DNA of 64,000 nt from Candidatus Polarisedimenticolaceae bacterium (GTDB taxonomy: Bacteria > Pseudomonadota > Gammaproteobacteria > Chromatiales > Chromatiaceae): the NCBI GenBank assembly GCA_021647945.1, contig JAKITT010000004.1, forward strand, positions 1 through 64,000, given 5' to 3'. Shown here piece after piece: positions 1-7,693 of this stretch; position 1 is the stretch's first letter, and every line of letters begins with the position of its first letter. The position numbers were made by a program, and so were the translations under genes. Below the pieces are notes generated by a model, which did no database searches, had not been told where the DNA came from, and saw only the letters and a program-made list of their open reading frames with translations.

Positions 1-37
1 TCTTTGCAAGATCAATACTAACTCGTTTAATATTCAT
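1..37 (-). mobile_element. IS110-family transposase, 5' end only (cut by window edge)
   Basis: The reverse strand opens with an ATG at 37 and reads MNIKRVSIDLAK before the window ends. This is the typical amino terminus of IS110/IS1111 transposases, whose first catalytic aspartate (here D9) sits in the RuvC-like DEDD nuclease fold. A ribosome-binding sequence AGGAG lies 8-10 bases upstream, inside a long-range stem described in the next entry. Only twelve codons are visible, so the family call rests on a short but characteristic motif. Whether the element is intact cannot be seen. Confidence 0.6.
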
Positions 38-120
38 GATGGACGCTCCTGTTATATTTAGTTGGGGTACTACATCAACTATGGCGCATTGTGACGCCGG
101 TTTAATCAGGGGCGTCCATC
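38..120 (-). ncRNA. Structured non-coding end of the IS110-like element, candidate guide (bridge-type) RNA
   Basis: Positions 38-51 pair with 107-120 (14 bp, one wobble), enclosing two smaller hairpins (61-64 with 76-79, and 83-86 with 95-98). IS110-family elements are known to carry a structured RNA in a non-coding end that guides target and donor recognition. The branched fold directly upstream of the transposase start is what such an RNA, or its encoding end, would look like. The outer stem also buries the transposase ribosome-binding site, so it may restrain translation. The RNA role is inference; the pairing is directly visible. Confidence 0.35.
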
Positions 121-240
121 TCATCAGTCAAAGCTACAGGAGTCTCCCCCAAATTTGAACACATCTTTTAAATATTTATTAGAGGTGATCAAATAGCTAG
201 AAAATCTAAATATGACTATTATGACGATGTCTTCAAGGCC

Positions 241-295
241 CTGTGTGTCAACCTGATCTCATACAATGACTGTATGGGATCAGGTTGACACACAG
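241..295. repeat. 25-bp inverted repeat with 5-base loop
   Basis: Bases 241-265 are complementary to 271-295 over 25 positions with a single wobble. The loop is five bases and there is no T-run on either side, so it is not a simple terminator. It sits between the IS110 remnant and fnr and could be a relic of a mobile element or a cruciform-forming repeat. I do not recognise the family. Confidence 0.6.
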
Positions 296-358
296 GGGTA
301 ACAACTCCATCTTGGCTCTTTTGAGGCCGCTTATAAAGTGGAGTGGGTCCATACCATT

Positions 359-396
359 ATCCATGTAGGCATCACGGCGAGGCGCCGCTCCTACAG
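359..396 (-). repeat. REP-like element (GTAG type), single copy
   Basis: Read on the minus strand it begins with TGTAGGAGCGGCGCC and forms a GC-rich hairpin, the signature of REP elements mobilised by RAYT transposases. The same 38 bp recurs at 47499-47536 with one difference. A RAYT gene is present at 50283-50813. Confidence 0.65.
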
Positions 397-439
397 TGAC
401 CGTCTGAATTACGGCGTATGGTGCCTGATCATTAGAAGC

Positions 440-473
440 AAAAAAGCCGCAGAACAGTGATTGTTCAGCGGCT
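440..473 (-). terminator. Rho-independent terminator of the fnr-like gene
   Basis: On the minus strand a GC-rich stem (AGCCGCTGAAC paired with GTTCTGCGGCT) is followed immediately by TTTTTT. It lies about 30 bases beyond the stop codon of the fnr-like gene and points the right way to end that transcript. Confidence 0.8.
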
Positions 474-500
474 CCTTATTAAATGACAAGAGATATTGAG

Positions 501-1247
501 CTAGAGGCCGTCAATCGCTGCCTTCTCCAGTCCTTTCCGATCTAAAATATCGACATTTTTACCGCTCACCTTCAACAGATCACTGCGTTTAAAGCGCTGA
601 ATGGCGCGACTGACTGTCGCCTCGGCAAGGCCAAGATAGTCGGCGATATCCTGTCGTGTCATTACCAGACGGAAGTGGTCACCATTAAACCCACGGGCGA
701 TGAGCCGGTCGGAGTAGTCGAGAATAAAGGCGGCCAAGCGCTCCTCCGCAGAGCGGCGGGATGAGAGCAGTGATTGACGCTGTTCAACCAAAATTTGCTG
801 ACTGGTCAGTTTGATCAACTGCTCTTGAAAGGCGGGATATTGCTGGTTTAGCAGCGCGAGGTTGTCAAAGCCAAGCTCACAGACAGAGCCATTTTCCACC
901 ATCTCGGCCGTTGAGCGGTAGGTGGTCCCCACCGCATCTAGCCCCAACAGCTCTCCCGGTAGATGGAAGCCGATGATCTGCTGCCGGTCACCGAGGGTGC
1001 AGTAACTCTTTGCCGCACCACTTTTGATCGCATAGACCGAGGTGAAGGGTTGGTTTGCTTGGAATAGAATCTCACCGATGGCGCAGGGGCGCTTTTTGGT
1101 TAAAATTCTCTCAGATAATTCAGGTGCGGCATCGGCATCGCCTTCGAGCAGTGCAAGCATGTTGATAAGGCTACAGTTTTTACAGCTGACTTCATCTTCA
1201 GCGCTTTTTTTGCGCGCGCATTTATTACTATTTGTAGGGTTATTCAT
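501..1247 (-). CDS. FNR-family transcriptional regulator with altered cysteine pattern and recognition helix
   Basis: A Crp/Fnr regulator of 248 residues: cyclic-nucleotide-binding-like beta-roll (about 45-150), long dimer helix (about 145-170) and winged helix-turn-helix (about 195-225). Overall it resembles E. coli FNR, which senses oxygen through a 4Fe-4S cluster on C20, C23, C29 and C122. Here C22, C25 and C123 match, but the third ligand position is leucine (L31); an extra cysteine, C10, lies further upstream. The recognition helix reads AEATVSR, so the residue aligned with FNR E209 is alanine, while S and R are kept. Oxygen sensing and the TTGAT-type site preference may therefore differ from FNR. 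I chose the ATG at 1247 because residues upstream of it resemble no FNR; a longer frame opens at 1364. A terminator follows at 440-473. Confidence 0.85.
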   Translation of the reverse strand: MNNPTNSNKCARKKSAEDEVSCKNCSLINMLALLEGDADAAPELSERILTKKRPCAIGEILFQANQPFTSVYAIKSGAAKSYCTLGDRQQIIGFHLPGELLGLDAVGTTYRSTAEMVENGSVCELGFDNLALLNQQYPAFQEQLIKLTSQQILVEQRQSLLSSRRSAEERLAAFILDYSDRLIARGFNGDHFRLVMTRQDIADYLGLAEATVSRAIQRFKRSDLLKVSGKNVDILDRKGLEKAAIDGL

Positions 1248-1254
1248 GGCGGGG

Positions 1255-1283
1255 ATTGTGCCACACCGGGGTAAATTTGACAA
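1255..1283 (-). promoter_or_regulatory. Sigma70-type promoter for the fnr-like gene, possibly leaderless
   Basis: On the minus strand TTGTCA (1283-1278) and CACAAT (1260-1255) are separated by 17 bases. Only seven bases lie between the -10 element and the ATG at 1247, so transcription would start at or next to the start codon. No Shine-Dalgarno sequence is seen, which fits a leaderless message. Confidence 0.45.
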
Positions 1284-1518
1284 AAAGCAGAAATTAATTC
1301 TGCTCTGACAGCGCCCCGCTGCACGGGTTATGATCACTTTTTTGTAACAACTCAGCGTATTCATCTTTTGCCTTAACTCTTTGTTATTTTCGTACTCAAT
1401 CGGTCACATATATCTATATGCTCCCTCTTTCCGTGCGAAAATGCCTCGATTTAAGGCAAAATCTAAACACGCTGAATCGTTACACTTTTTTCAACTCAGC
1501 CAGTGGTGTGAACCAATT

Positions 1519-1992
1519 ATGAGACCGCAGTGGGCCCTACTCTCTGTTTTTATCTCCCTGTTTCTGCTTCAAGGGTGTGGTTTCCACCTTAAAGGGCAGC
1601 AGGCGGTCTCCCCCCTGCTGGCCGGTTTACAGGTGGAAGGCTATGGACGGCTCGCCTCACTTATTCGAAGCCAGATTGCTGAGTTGAGCGGTGGCCAAAA
1701 AGCCTCAGGTGCAAAGTTATATATCGAGTTAGAGGGTTTTGATAGTCATGTGCTAACCGTTGATGGTCGAGGAAAAGCGATTGAGTATGAACTGCGTTAT
1801 CGGATCAAATTCAGAGTTGACCAAATGGAGAAGGCGTTGCTGGTGAGTCAGACGTTGGAGATGGATCGTAGCTACTACAGCAGTGGTGAAGATGAGCTGG
1901 GCCGATTGAGTGAGGCTGATATCTTAAAACAAGATATGGTGAGAATGATGTCAGATCGTCTGTTGCGCCAACTTGAGGTGCAGCTGCGATGA
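1519..1992 (+). CDS. lptE: LPS-assembly lipoprotein LptE
   Basis: Outer-membrane lipoprotein that plugs the LptD barrel and helps insert lipopolysaccharide. The start at 1519 gives 157 residues with a textbook lipoprotein signal: short basic start, hydrophobic core, and lipobox LLQGC with lipidation at C20. The rest (GFHLKG after the cysteine, then alternating strand/helix) fits LptE. The open frame extends upstream to 1381, but that part lacks any signal-peptide logic. The stop overlaps the start of holA (ATGA), the usual gammaproteobacterial pairing; the usual upstream neighbour leuS is missing and an fnr-like gene stands there instead. Confidence 0.88.
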   Translation: MRPQWALLSVFISLFLLQGCGFHLKGQQAVSPLLAGLQVEGYGRLASLIRSQIAELSGGQKASGAKLYIELEGFDSHVLTVDGRGKAIEYELRYRIKFRVDQMEKALLVSQTLEMDRSYYSSGEDELGRLSEADILKQDMVRMMSDRLLRQLEVQLR

Positions 1993-3008
1993 GAGTGCGC
2001 TCTGATCAACTGGCAGGCCAGCTGTCGCGTTCGCTGGTTCCGGTCTACCTGATCAGCGGTGATGAACCGTTGCAGTTGGGTGAAGCGGCCGATGCCGTGC
2101 GCCAAGCGGCCAAAACGCAGGGTTATAGTGACCGTCTGGTGATGGATCATGGCACTGGTTTCAACTGGGATGAGCTGGCGGCTATCTCTGCTGAGATGTC
2201 GCTATTTTCTGAACGCCGGGTGATTGACCTGCGCCTCTCCACCGCCAAGATTGGTACCGATGGCAGCAAAGCGCTGGCCGCCTACGCTGAGAACCCTTCG
2301 GCTGATGATCTGCTGTTGATCTCCTGCCCAAAATTGGAGAAGGCGCAGCAGAACGCTAAGTGGGTCAAAGCGATTGAGCGGGTGGGTGTATTGGTTCAGG
2401 TGTGGCCCATTGATGTGGCGCAGCTACCGCGCTGGATTGAACAGCGGCTGCGTAGCCGTGGCCTCAACCCAGAGCGTGAAGTGGCCTCCATGCTGGCGGA
2501 GCGGGTTGAAGGCAACTTGCTGGCTGCGGCGCAAGAGGTGGAGAAACTGCTGCTATTGAATGGCCCGGGTGCGGTGACTATTGAGCAGATGCTCTCGGCG
2601 GTTGCCGACAGTGCTCGTTTTGATGTCTATGGGCTGGTGGATGCGGCGTTGCAAGGCAATATTGCACGTGTCACCCGTATGCTTGACGGGTTGCGTGGTG
2701 AGGGGTTAGCCGCGCCGGTGGTGCTATGGGCCTTGGCGCGTGAGATCCGCATGTTGTGCGGTATGCGTTTCGCTATCGACAGTGGTGAACCGGCCGAGCG
2801 GGTGATGGCCAATCATCGTGTCTGGGATAAGCGCAAACCGCTGGTGAAAAAGGGGCTGCAACGCTTTTCACTGCAACGTTGGCAGCGGCTGCTGCAACAG
2901 TGTGGCCAAGCGGATAGATTGATCAAAGGGCAGGCGCGTGGTGATCCGTGGCAGAGCCTGATCAGCATCGCCTCACAGATGGCGGGTGCCAAACCACTGG
3001 TTGTGTAG
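1989..3008 (+). CDS. holA: DNA polymerase III subunit delta
   Basis: Delta is the wrench of the clamp-loader complex that opens the beta sliding clamp. The 339 residues match the usual family length (about 340). Visible features are the N-terminal VYLISGDEPLQ, the strand-helix pattern of an inactive AAA+ fold, and the C-terminal collar-domain helices. It is translationally coupled to lptE by a four-base overlap. Its stop codon TAG lies inside the GTAG of a REP element that begins at 3004. Confidence 0.93.
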   Translation: MRVRSDQLAGQLSRSLVPVYLISGDEPLQLGEAADAVRQAAKTQGYSDRLVMDHGTGFNWDELAAISAEMSLFSERRVIDLRLSTAKIGTDGSKALAAYAENPSADDLLLISCPKLEKAQQNAKWVKAIERVGVLVQVWPIDVAQLPRWIEQRLRSRGLNPEREVASMLAERVEGNLLAAAQEVEKLLLLNGPGAVTIEQMLSAVADSARFDVYGLVDAALQGNIARVTRMLDGLRGEGLAAPVVLWALAREIRMLCGMRFAIDSGEPAERVMANHRVWDKRKPLVKKGLQRFSLQRWQRLLQQCGQADRLIKGQARGDPWQSLISIASQMAGAKPLVV

Positions 3009-3025
3009 GAGCGGTGCCTTGCCGC
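3004..3025 (+). repeat. REP-like element (TGTAGGAGCGG...)
   Basis: TGTAGGAGCGG followed by a short hairpin (GCGG with CCGC). It has the same head as the copies at 359-396 and 47418-47536. The GTAG overlaps the holA stop codon. Confidence 0.55.
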
Positions 3026-3072
3026 TGTTACCGCAAATTTTTGGTTACTATTTAGTACCCTTGAAAAGATCT

Positions 3073-3163
3073 CTGTAGGGCGGGATTTATCCTGCCAGCG
3101 GAGCCAAATTGAGCCGCATGGTTTTATTTCGACACCACAGGCGGGATAAACCCCGCCCTACAG
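3073..3163. repeat. Paired inverted REP-like units (BIME-like)
   Basis: Bases 3073-3096 (TGTAGGGCGGGATTTATCC class) are complementary to 3140-3163 over 24 positions with two mismatches, separated by 43 bases. Each arm is itself a small hairpin and starts with GTAG. A paired arrangement of this kind is typical of bacterial interspersed mosaic elements. It fills most of the holA-proA gap. Confidence 0.65.
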
Positions 3164-3280
3164 CCTGAAACAACAGGTGAACTGAATAGTGACCGGTTGA
3201 GTATAGAAATAACGAAGAGTTGAGCCAAAAGATGGATACGCTGAGTAGTTACAATTTTCATTAGATTTGGGATAGAGAAA

Positions 3281-4558
3281 ATGAGCCAGGAAATTATCAC
3301 CGACGTTGGAGCCTACATGAAAGGGCTGGGTGCCAAAGCGCGTCTCGCATCACGCCAGCTCGCCGCCGCAAGCACGCGAGCCAAGAATGATGCGCTACAC
3401 GCCATTGCCGATGATCTTGATAGCCAACGTGAGAGCCTGATCGCCGAGAACCAGCGAGACATGACCGCCGGTGCCGCCAAAGGGTTGGCAAGCGCACTGC
3501 TGGATCGTCTGGAGCTGACTAGTGCCCGTATTGACAGCATGATTGAAGGGCTGCGTCAGATCGCAACGCTGCCCGATCCCATTGGTGAGATCTTCGACAT
3601 GAAGTATATGCCCTCCGGTATCCAAGTGGGCCGTATGCGGGTGCCGTTGGGTGTGGTCGGCATCATCTACGAGTCACGCCCCAATGTGACCGCCGATGCG
3701 GCGGCGCTCTGCCTCAAATCGGGCAACGCCACCGTGTTGCGTGGAGGCTCCGAAGCCTTTCACTCCAACCAGGCGATTGCCACCTCGATCCATCGTGGCT
3801 TAGAGCAGGCGGGCCTGCCTGCCGATGCGGTGCAGGTGCTACAGACCACCGATCGCTCGGCGGTGGATTGCATGATCACCATGCCAGAGTCGATTGATGT
3901 CATCATCCCTCGAGGGGGTAAAGGATTAATTGAACGCATCAGCGCCGGGGCGCGGGTGCCAGTGATCAAACATCTGGATGGCATCTGCCACCTCTATATA
4001 GATGATGATGCTGATCCGACCAAAGCCTTCAATGTGACCATCAACTCAAAGACCCAGCGCTATGGCACCTGCAATACATTGGAGACACTACTCGTGGCAG
4101 AGTCAGCGGCCGAGATGATTTTGCCGTTACTGGCAGAGGCGCTGTGGGAGAAGGGGGTTGAGCTGCGTGGGTGTGCCAAGACCCAAGGGTTGCTTGGTGA
4201 GCGCTGTCTGGCTGCTACCGATGAGGATTGGGATACCGAGTACCTTGCGCCCATCTTGTCGATTAAGATGGTTGCGGGTATCGATGAAGCGATTGAGCAC
4301 ATCAACAACCACAGCTCACAACATACTGACACCATCATCACCGAGAACTACACCAAATCGCGCCAATTCCTGCGTGAGGTGGACTCCAGCTCCGTGATAG
4401 TCAACGCTTCGACCCGCTTTGCCGATGGTTTTGAGTATGGTCTCGGTGCCGAGATTGGTATCTCCACCGATAAATTTCATGCCCGTGGCCCGGTCGGGCT
4501 GGAGGGGCTTACCTCCGTCAAATTCATCGTTCTGGGTGATGGGCATATTCGAACCTAA
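3281..4558 (+). CDS. proA: Gamma-glutamyl phosphate reductase
   Basis: Catalyses the NADPH-dependent reduction of gamma-glutamyl phosphate to glutamate semialdehyde, the second step of proline synthesis. The 425 residues are full length. Family landmarks include [17 protein letters not shown], the glycine-rich [12 protein letters not shown], the segment [13 protein letters not shown] holding the catalytic cysteine, and [10 protein letters not shown] near the C terminus. ATG at 3281 follows a GATAGAG-type ribosome-binding site. Its usual partner proB is not adjacent; a GxxExxY cassette separates proA from nadD downstream. Confidence 0.96.
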   Translation: MSQEIITDVGAYMKGLGAKARLASRQLAAASTRAKNDALHAIADDLDSQRESLIAENQRDMTAGAAKGLASALLDRLELTSARIDSMIEGLRQIATLPDPIGEIFDMKYMPSGIQVGRMRVPLGVVGIIYESRPNVTADAAALCLKSGNATVLRGGSEAFHSNQAIATSIHRGLEQAGLPADAVQVLQTTDRSAVDCMITMPESIDVIIPRGGKGLIERISAGARVPVIKHLDGICHLYIDDDADPTKAFNVTINSKTQRYGTCNTLETLLVAESAAEMILPLLAEALWEKGVELRGCAKTQGLLGERCLAATDEDWDTEYLAPILSIKMVAGIDEAIEHINNHSSQHTDTIITENYTKSRQFLREVDSSSVIVNASTRFADGFEYGLGAEIGISTDKFHARGPVGLEGLTSVKFIVLGDGHIRT

Positions 4559-4573
4559 ATAATTAAAGGATAA

Positions 4574-4650
4574 ATCACCACAGAGGACACAGAGAGCACA
4601 GAGGTTTTTGATTCAGTCGTGAAACACAAAGAGGACCATGGCATTGGTGA
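4574..4650. repeat. CACAGAG-type repeat, left part
   Basis: The stretch from 4577 (CCACAGAGGACACAGAG and following) is the inverted counterpart of the CTCTGTGTCCTCT ... CTCTCTGTGG sequence in the 84-bp tails at 4688 and 5225. Similar CACAGAG inverted repeats occur at 30458-30534. Such sequences often accompany GxxExxY genes. Confidence 0.5.
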
Positions 4651-4689
4651 GCTAAGTGGGTTGATAGCGTAATAAGATTCAATATTTAA
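4651..4689 (+). pseudogene. Relic of the 3' end of a second GxxExxY gene
   Basis: In one frame the last codons read AKWVDSVIRFNI then stop. The intact gene at 4854-5225 ends [12 protein letters not shown] then stop, and in both cases the stop runs straight into the same 84-bp sequence. The remainder of the older copy is gone. This shows that the gene end and the tail travel or duplicate together. Confidence 0.55.
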
Positions 4690-4771
4690 TCTCTGTGTCC
4701 TCTCGGCTTTGGCTTCCTGCGTCGCACTACCTCCTGCATCCATGCAGTCGTGTGCTCTCTGTGGTTAATAA
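4688..4771. repeat. 84-bp direct repeat, copy 1 (GxxExxY tail)
   Basis: Identical over 84 bases to 5225-5308. It starts with AATCTCTGTGTCCTC and ends with CTCTCTGTGGTTAATAA. It follows the GxxExxY relic just as copy 2 follows the intact gene. Confidence 0.9.
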
Positions 4772-4853
4772 TATTTCGACGCTGTTGATTAGCTTGTAAT
4801 TTGGTGCAATAGAAACAGCTCAAGCAAGAGATAAAATGCCATGGAGGCTTCTG

Positions 4854-5225
4854 ATGGAAAGGGACCTGTTAACAGGGAAAGTTATTGGTTGTGCTATTGA
4901 GGTGCATCGTGCTTTGGGGCCAGGTTTACTGGAATCGACCTATGAACAGTGTTTGGCTAGAGAGCTGGGGATGCAAGAGATTCCATTTAGACTACAGGTG
5001 CCTCTTCCTGTTAAGTACAAAGGTATTCAGTTAGATTGTGGTTACCGAATCGATCTATTGGTTGATAAGAGACTGATTTTGGAACTGAAAGCAGTTGAAA
5101 ATATTAAAGGTATCCATGAAGCTCAACTGCTGACCTATATGAAACTCTCTGGTATTGGTAAAGGGCTATTGATCAATTTCAACGTAACTAAGCTCGTTGA
5201 TGGAGTAAAACGATTCAAAATTTAA
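4854..5225 (+). CDS. GxxExxY family protein
   Basis: A 123-residue protein of the GxxExxY family (function unknown; the fold is thought to be nuclease-like). The naming motif is visible as [11 protein letters not shown] near residues 25-35. Further conserved features are [16 protein letters not shown] (acidic D, then ELK as in PD-(D/E)XK nucleases) and the C-terminal [17 protein letters not shown]. The start at 4854 is preceded by GGAGG at good spacing; an upstream in-frame ATG at 4836 lacks one. It stands alone between proA and nadD, bracketed by two identical 84-bp repeats. The nuclease link is family knowledge, not shown here. Confidence 0.85.
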   Translation: MERDLLTGKVIGCAIEVHRALGPGLLESTYEQCLARELGMQEIPFRLQVPLPVKYKGIQLDCGYRIDLLVDKRLILELKAVENIKGIHEAQLLTYMKLSGIGKGLLINFNVTKLVDGVKRFKI

Positions 5226-5308
5226 ATCTCTGTGTCCTCTCGGCTTTGGCTTCCTGCGTCGCACTACCTCCTGCATCCATGCAGTCGTGTGCTCTCTGTG
5301 GTTAATAA
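5225..5308. repeat. 84-bp direct repeat, copy 2 (GxxExxY tail)
   Basis: Identical to 4688-4771. It begins at the last base of the GxxExxY stop codon and ends six bases before the nadD start, so the nadD ribosome-binding region (TAATAACC) comes from the edge of the repeat. Confidence 0.9.
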
Positions 5309-5314
5309 CCAAAA

Positions 5315-5977
5315 ATGATAGGCATCTTCGGCGGCACCTTCGATCCCATCCACTACGGTCATCTGCGTATTGCGCTCGATATCAAAGAGCGTCTCGGCCT
5401 GAGTGAAATCCGCTTTATTCCGCTGAATAATGCGGTGCATCGTCATCAGCCACAGTCGACAGCGGCTCAACGCCTCGCCATGGTCAAAGCGGCCATCGCC
5501 GATCAGCCAGGATTTAGCGTTGATGAGCGTGAGCTGACGCGGACAGGTGGCTCCTATACGGTGGATACACTCACCTCACTGCGTGAAGAGTTGGGTGATC
5601 ATCCGCTCTGCCTACTGCTGGGCAGTGATGCATTCAATGGCTTCCTCAACTGGCATCGGCCGATGGATATTCTCAAACAGGCCCACCTGATGGTGATGGC
5701 ACGCCCGGGTGAGACCTACAGTGATGACCCGCATCTCCAAGCGTTGCTAAAAGAGCGTCACTCCGCAGAGATTGCGCCACTGCACCAACAGCCCGGTGGT
5801 TTGATCTACTTTCAAACGGTGACACAGCTTGATATCTCCTCCACCCGAATTCGTCAATCGGTGGCCAACGGAGAGTCAGTCTCCTATCTATTGCCGCTGA
5901 AGGTTGAAGCCCTAATCAAACAAGAGGGGCTGTATACAAGCAGCATCAGCAATGGGAAAGATGAGTCTACCGCCTAA
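5315..5977 (+). CDS. nadD: Nicotinate-nucleotide adenylyltransferase
   Basis: Joins ATP and nicotinate mononucleotide to deamido-NAD in NAD synthesis. The N terminus reads GIFGGTFDPIHYGHLRIA, holding the nucleotidyltransferase HxGH motif, and LDISSTRIR near residue 170 is the second signature (ISSTxIR). Length 220 is normal. The ATG at 5315 lacks a convincing Shine-Dalgarno sequence because the 84-bp repeat runs to six bases upstream, so the cassette insertion may have replaced the native leader. It is followed by rsfS, the common gammaproteobacterial partner. Confidence 0.95.
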   Translation: MIGIFGGTFDPIHYGHLRIALDIKERLGLSEIRFIPLNNAVHRHQPQSTAAQRLAMVKAAIADQPGFSVDERELTRTGGSYTVDTLTSLREELGDHPLCLLLGSDAFNGFLNWHRPMDILKQAHLMVMARPGETYSDDPHLQALLKERHSAEIAPLHQQPGGLIYFQTVTQLDISSTRIRQSVANGESVSYLLPLKVEALIKQEGLYTSSISNGKDESTA

Positions 5978-5990
5978 TATGCGTTATCAT

Positions 5991-6154
5991 TAAGGATCTT
6001 CTGATTAAGTCTGGTTGAATTTAGGCTGAAATAAAACTGTTCCGATTTGTTTCGAAGTGAGCGGTAATAGTCGTTCTATTGCGGCGATCTTCGGAGCGAA
6101 TCGGGGCAGTTTTAGCCAGTCTAAAACAATCATGACTTATTTAGAGGCTCCTTA
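5991..6154. repeat. 164-bp imperfect palindrome
   Basis: The outer ends (TAAGGATCTTCTGATTAAGTC and GACTTATTTAGAGGCTCCTTA) are complementary with several mismatches. Pairing continues inward through AAAACTGTTCCGATT opposite AATCGGGGCAGTTTT and on to CGAAG opposite CTTCG. The loop is about 20 bases around TCGTTCTATTG. A palindrome this long, without a coding frame, looks like a MITE-type element lodged between nadD and rsfS. Confidence 0.7.
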
Positions 6155-6182
6155 AAGATATTGAATTTTACTTAGGATTAAC

Positions 6183-6539
6183 ATGCAGCTAGAAGCACTG
6201 AAAAAATTGGTCGTCGGTACCCTTGATGAGATGAAAGGTATCGATATAACGGTGATTGATGTACGTGGCAAAACCAGCGTCACCGACTACATGATTGTCG
6301 CCACCGGCACCTCCGCTATCCACGTAAAATCCCTCGCAGAAGCAGTCTCAGTCGCCGCCAAAGAGGCGGGTGAAACCCCGTTAGGCATGGAAGGTGCTCA
6401 AGAGGGTGAGTGGGTGCTACTCGATTTGAACGGCGTGGTGCTGCATGTGATGCAGGCCAAAGTGCGTGACTTCTACCAGTTGGAGCGTCTCTGGACTATT
6501 GATACGCCCAATGAAGAGTGGCGTGCTGACGAAGCCTAA
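6183..6539 (+). CDS. rsfS: Ribosomal silencing factor RsfS
   Basis: Binds ribosomal protein L14 (uL14) and blocks subunit joining when nutrients are scarce. The 118 residues carry the Iojap/YbeB pattern: VIDVRGKTSVTDYMIVATGTS, then GMEGAQEGEWVLLDLNGVVLHVM and the terminal FYQLERLW. The ATG at 6183 follows TTAGGATTAAC. It follows nadD in the usual order, but the 164-bp palindrome separates them. Confidence 0.95.
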   Translation: MQLEALKKLVVGTLDEMKGIDITVIDVRGKTSVTDYMIVATGTSAIHVKSLAEAVSVAAKEAGETPLGMEGAQEGEWVLLDLNGVVLHVMQAKVRDFYQLERLWTIDTPNEEWRADEA

Positions 6540-6592
6540 GACCCTTTGGTCTATTTATAGACACCCTATTTACCGGCTCAACCTGACTCGAA

Positions 6593-7552
6593 ATGAACCA
6601 TTTCGACCGCATCTACGATCTACATAAACTGCTCGCCTCCTCACGCTATCCGGTGCCTCGCCGCCGGATTGAGGAGGTGCTGGAGTGCTCCCGCGCCACC
6701 GCCAAACGCACCGTCGAATCGCTACGCGCCTACCTTGGTGCGCCCATCGCGTATGACCGTAAGCTAAAGGGCTTCTACTATGACCGGGATGATGAGCAGA
6801 ACTACGAGCTGCCCGGCCTCTGGTTTAACGCCAGTGAACTGCATGCACTGCTCTCAGTACAACAGCTGTTGCTCAATATCCAACCTGGACTACTTGATAA
6901 GCAGCTCGCCCCACTACGCAAACGGATCGACTCGCTGCTCGATATTCAGCAGAGTGGCGTGGAAAATCTGGATCACCGGATTCGAATACTCAGTATCGCG
7001 GCCCGCCCGGTCGGCAACCATTTTCAGCCGATTGCCGGTGCCGTTGCACAGCAGCGGCGGTTGCACATCCACTACCAAAGCCAGCAGCAGGAGAGCGCAC
7101 GTGAGATCTCACCACAGCGTCTCACCCACTATCGTGACAACTGGTATCTCGATGCGTGGTGCCACCTGCGTGGCGCCCTGCGCACCTTCGCACTGGATGC
7201 CATCTCAAGCGTCAAGGTGTTGCCAGACCCTATTAAACAGATTGCCGAAGCGCAGCTAATGCGCCACTACAGCTCAGCCTACGGCATCTTCTCAGGTGAA
7301 GCCGATCAACAAGCCGTATTGCAATTCAGTGCTGAAGCGGGCCGCCGAGTCAGCCGTGAAGTGTGGCATCCCGCGCAGCAGAGCGAGTGGCTGGAAGATG
7401 GCCGTTACCAACTCACCATCCCCTACCACAACCCTGCTGAACTGATCATGGATATCCTGCGCCACGGCCCCGATGTGGAGGTGATCGCCCCCGCAACACT
7501 TCGCCAGCAGGTGATAGAGCGCGTAGAAAAAACAGCCGCCCAATACATCTAA
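6593..7552 (+). CDS. WYL-domain transcriptional regulator
   Basis: A 319-residue DeoR/HTH-plus-WYL protein. The N terminus (residues 1-60) is a helix-turn-helix: LHKLLASSRYPVPRRRIEEV with recognition region CSRATAKRTVESLR. The WYL domain (about 140-225) shows RRLHIHYQS, the NWYLDAW core and the downstream FALDAISSV. A C-terminal WCX-like extension follows. WYL domains bind nucleotide-type ligands, and several such proteins regulate CRISPR or other defence loci. This one is transcribed toward cas3, 1.2 kb away, with a channel gene and a HIRAN gene between. That it controls the CRISPR locus is inference. Confidence 0.85.
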   Translation: MNHFDRIYDLHKLLASSRYPVPRRRIEEVLECSRATAKRTVESLRAYLGAPIAYDRKLKGFYYDRDDEQNYELPGLWFNASELHALLSVQQLLLNIQPGLLDKQLAPLRKRIDSLLDIQQSGVENLDHRIRILSIAARPVGNHFQPIAGAVAQQRRLHIHYQSQQQESAREISPQRLTHYRDNWYLDAWCHLRGALRTFALDAISSVKVLPDPIKQIAEAQLMRHYSSAYGIFSGEADQQAVLQFSAEAGRRVSREVWHPAQQSEWLEDGRYQLTIPYHNPAELIMDILRHGPDVEVIAPATLRQQVIERVEKTAAQYI

Positions 7553-7693
7553 TGGCAACGGCTAAAATAGTCTCTTCCATAATTGAAGCTCAAGCGCTGA
7601 TTACCTACAATTAAAATAGAACGACAGGAGAAGCATAGAGGCGAAAATATCCTTCTCTTCTGTGACACATTTGGTGGTTAGATACCCTACGGG

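Noticed and set aside
191-286. Plus-strand fragment reading IARKSKYDYYDDVFKAL then a stop within the palindrome
   Set aside because: It resembles a transposase start but has no initiation codon and is too short to assign.
1042-1308. 88-residue plus-strand frame opposite fnr
   Set aside because: It is a shadow of the FNR gene, with no ribosome-binding site or family features.
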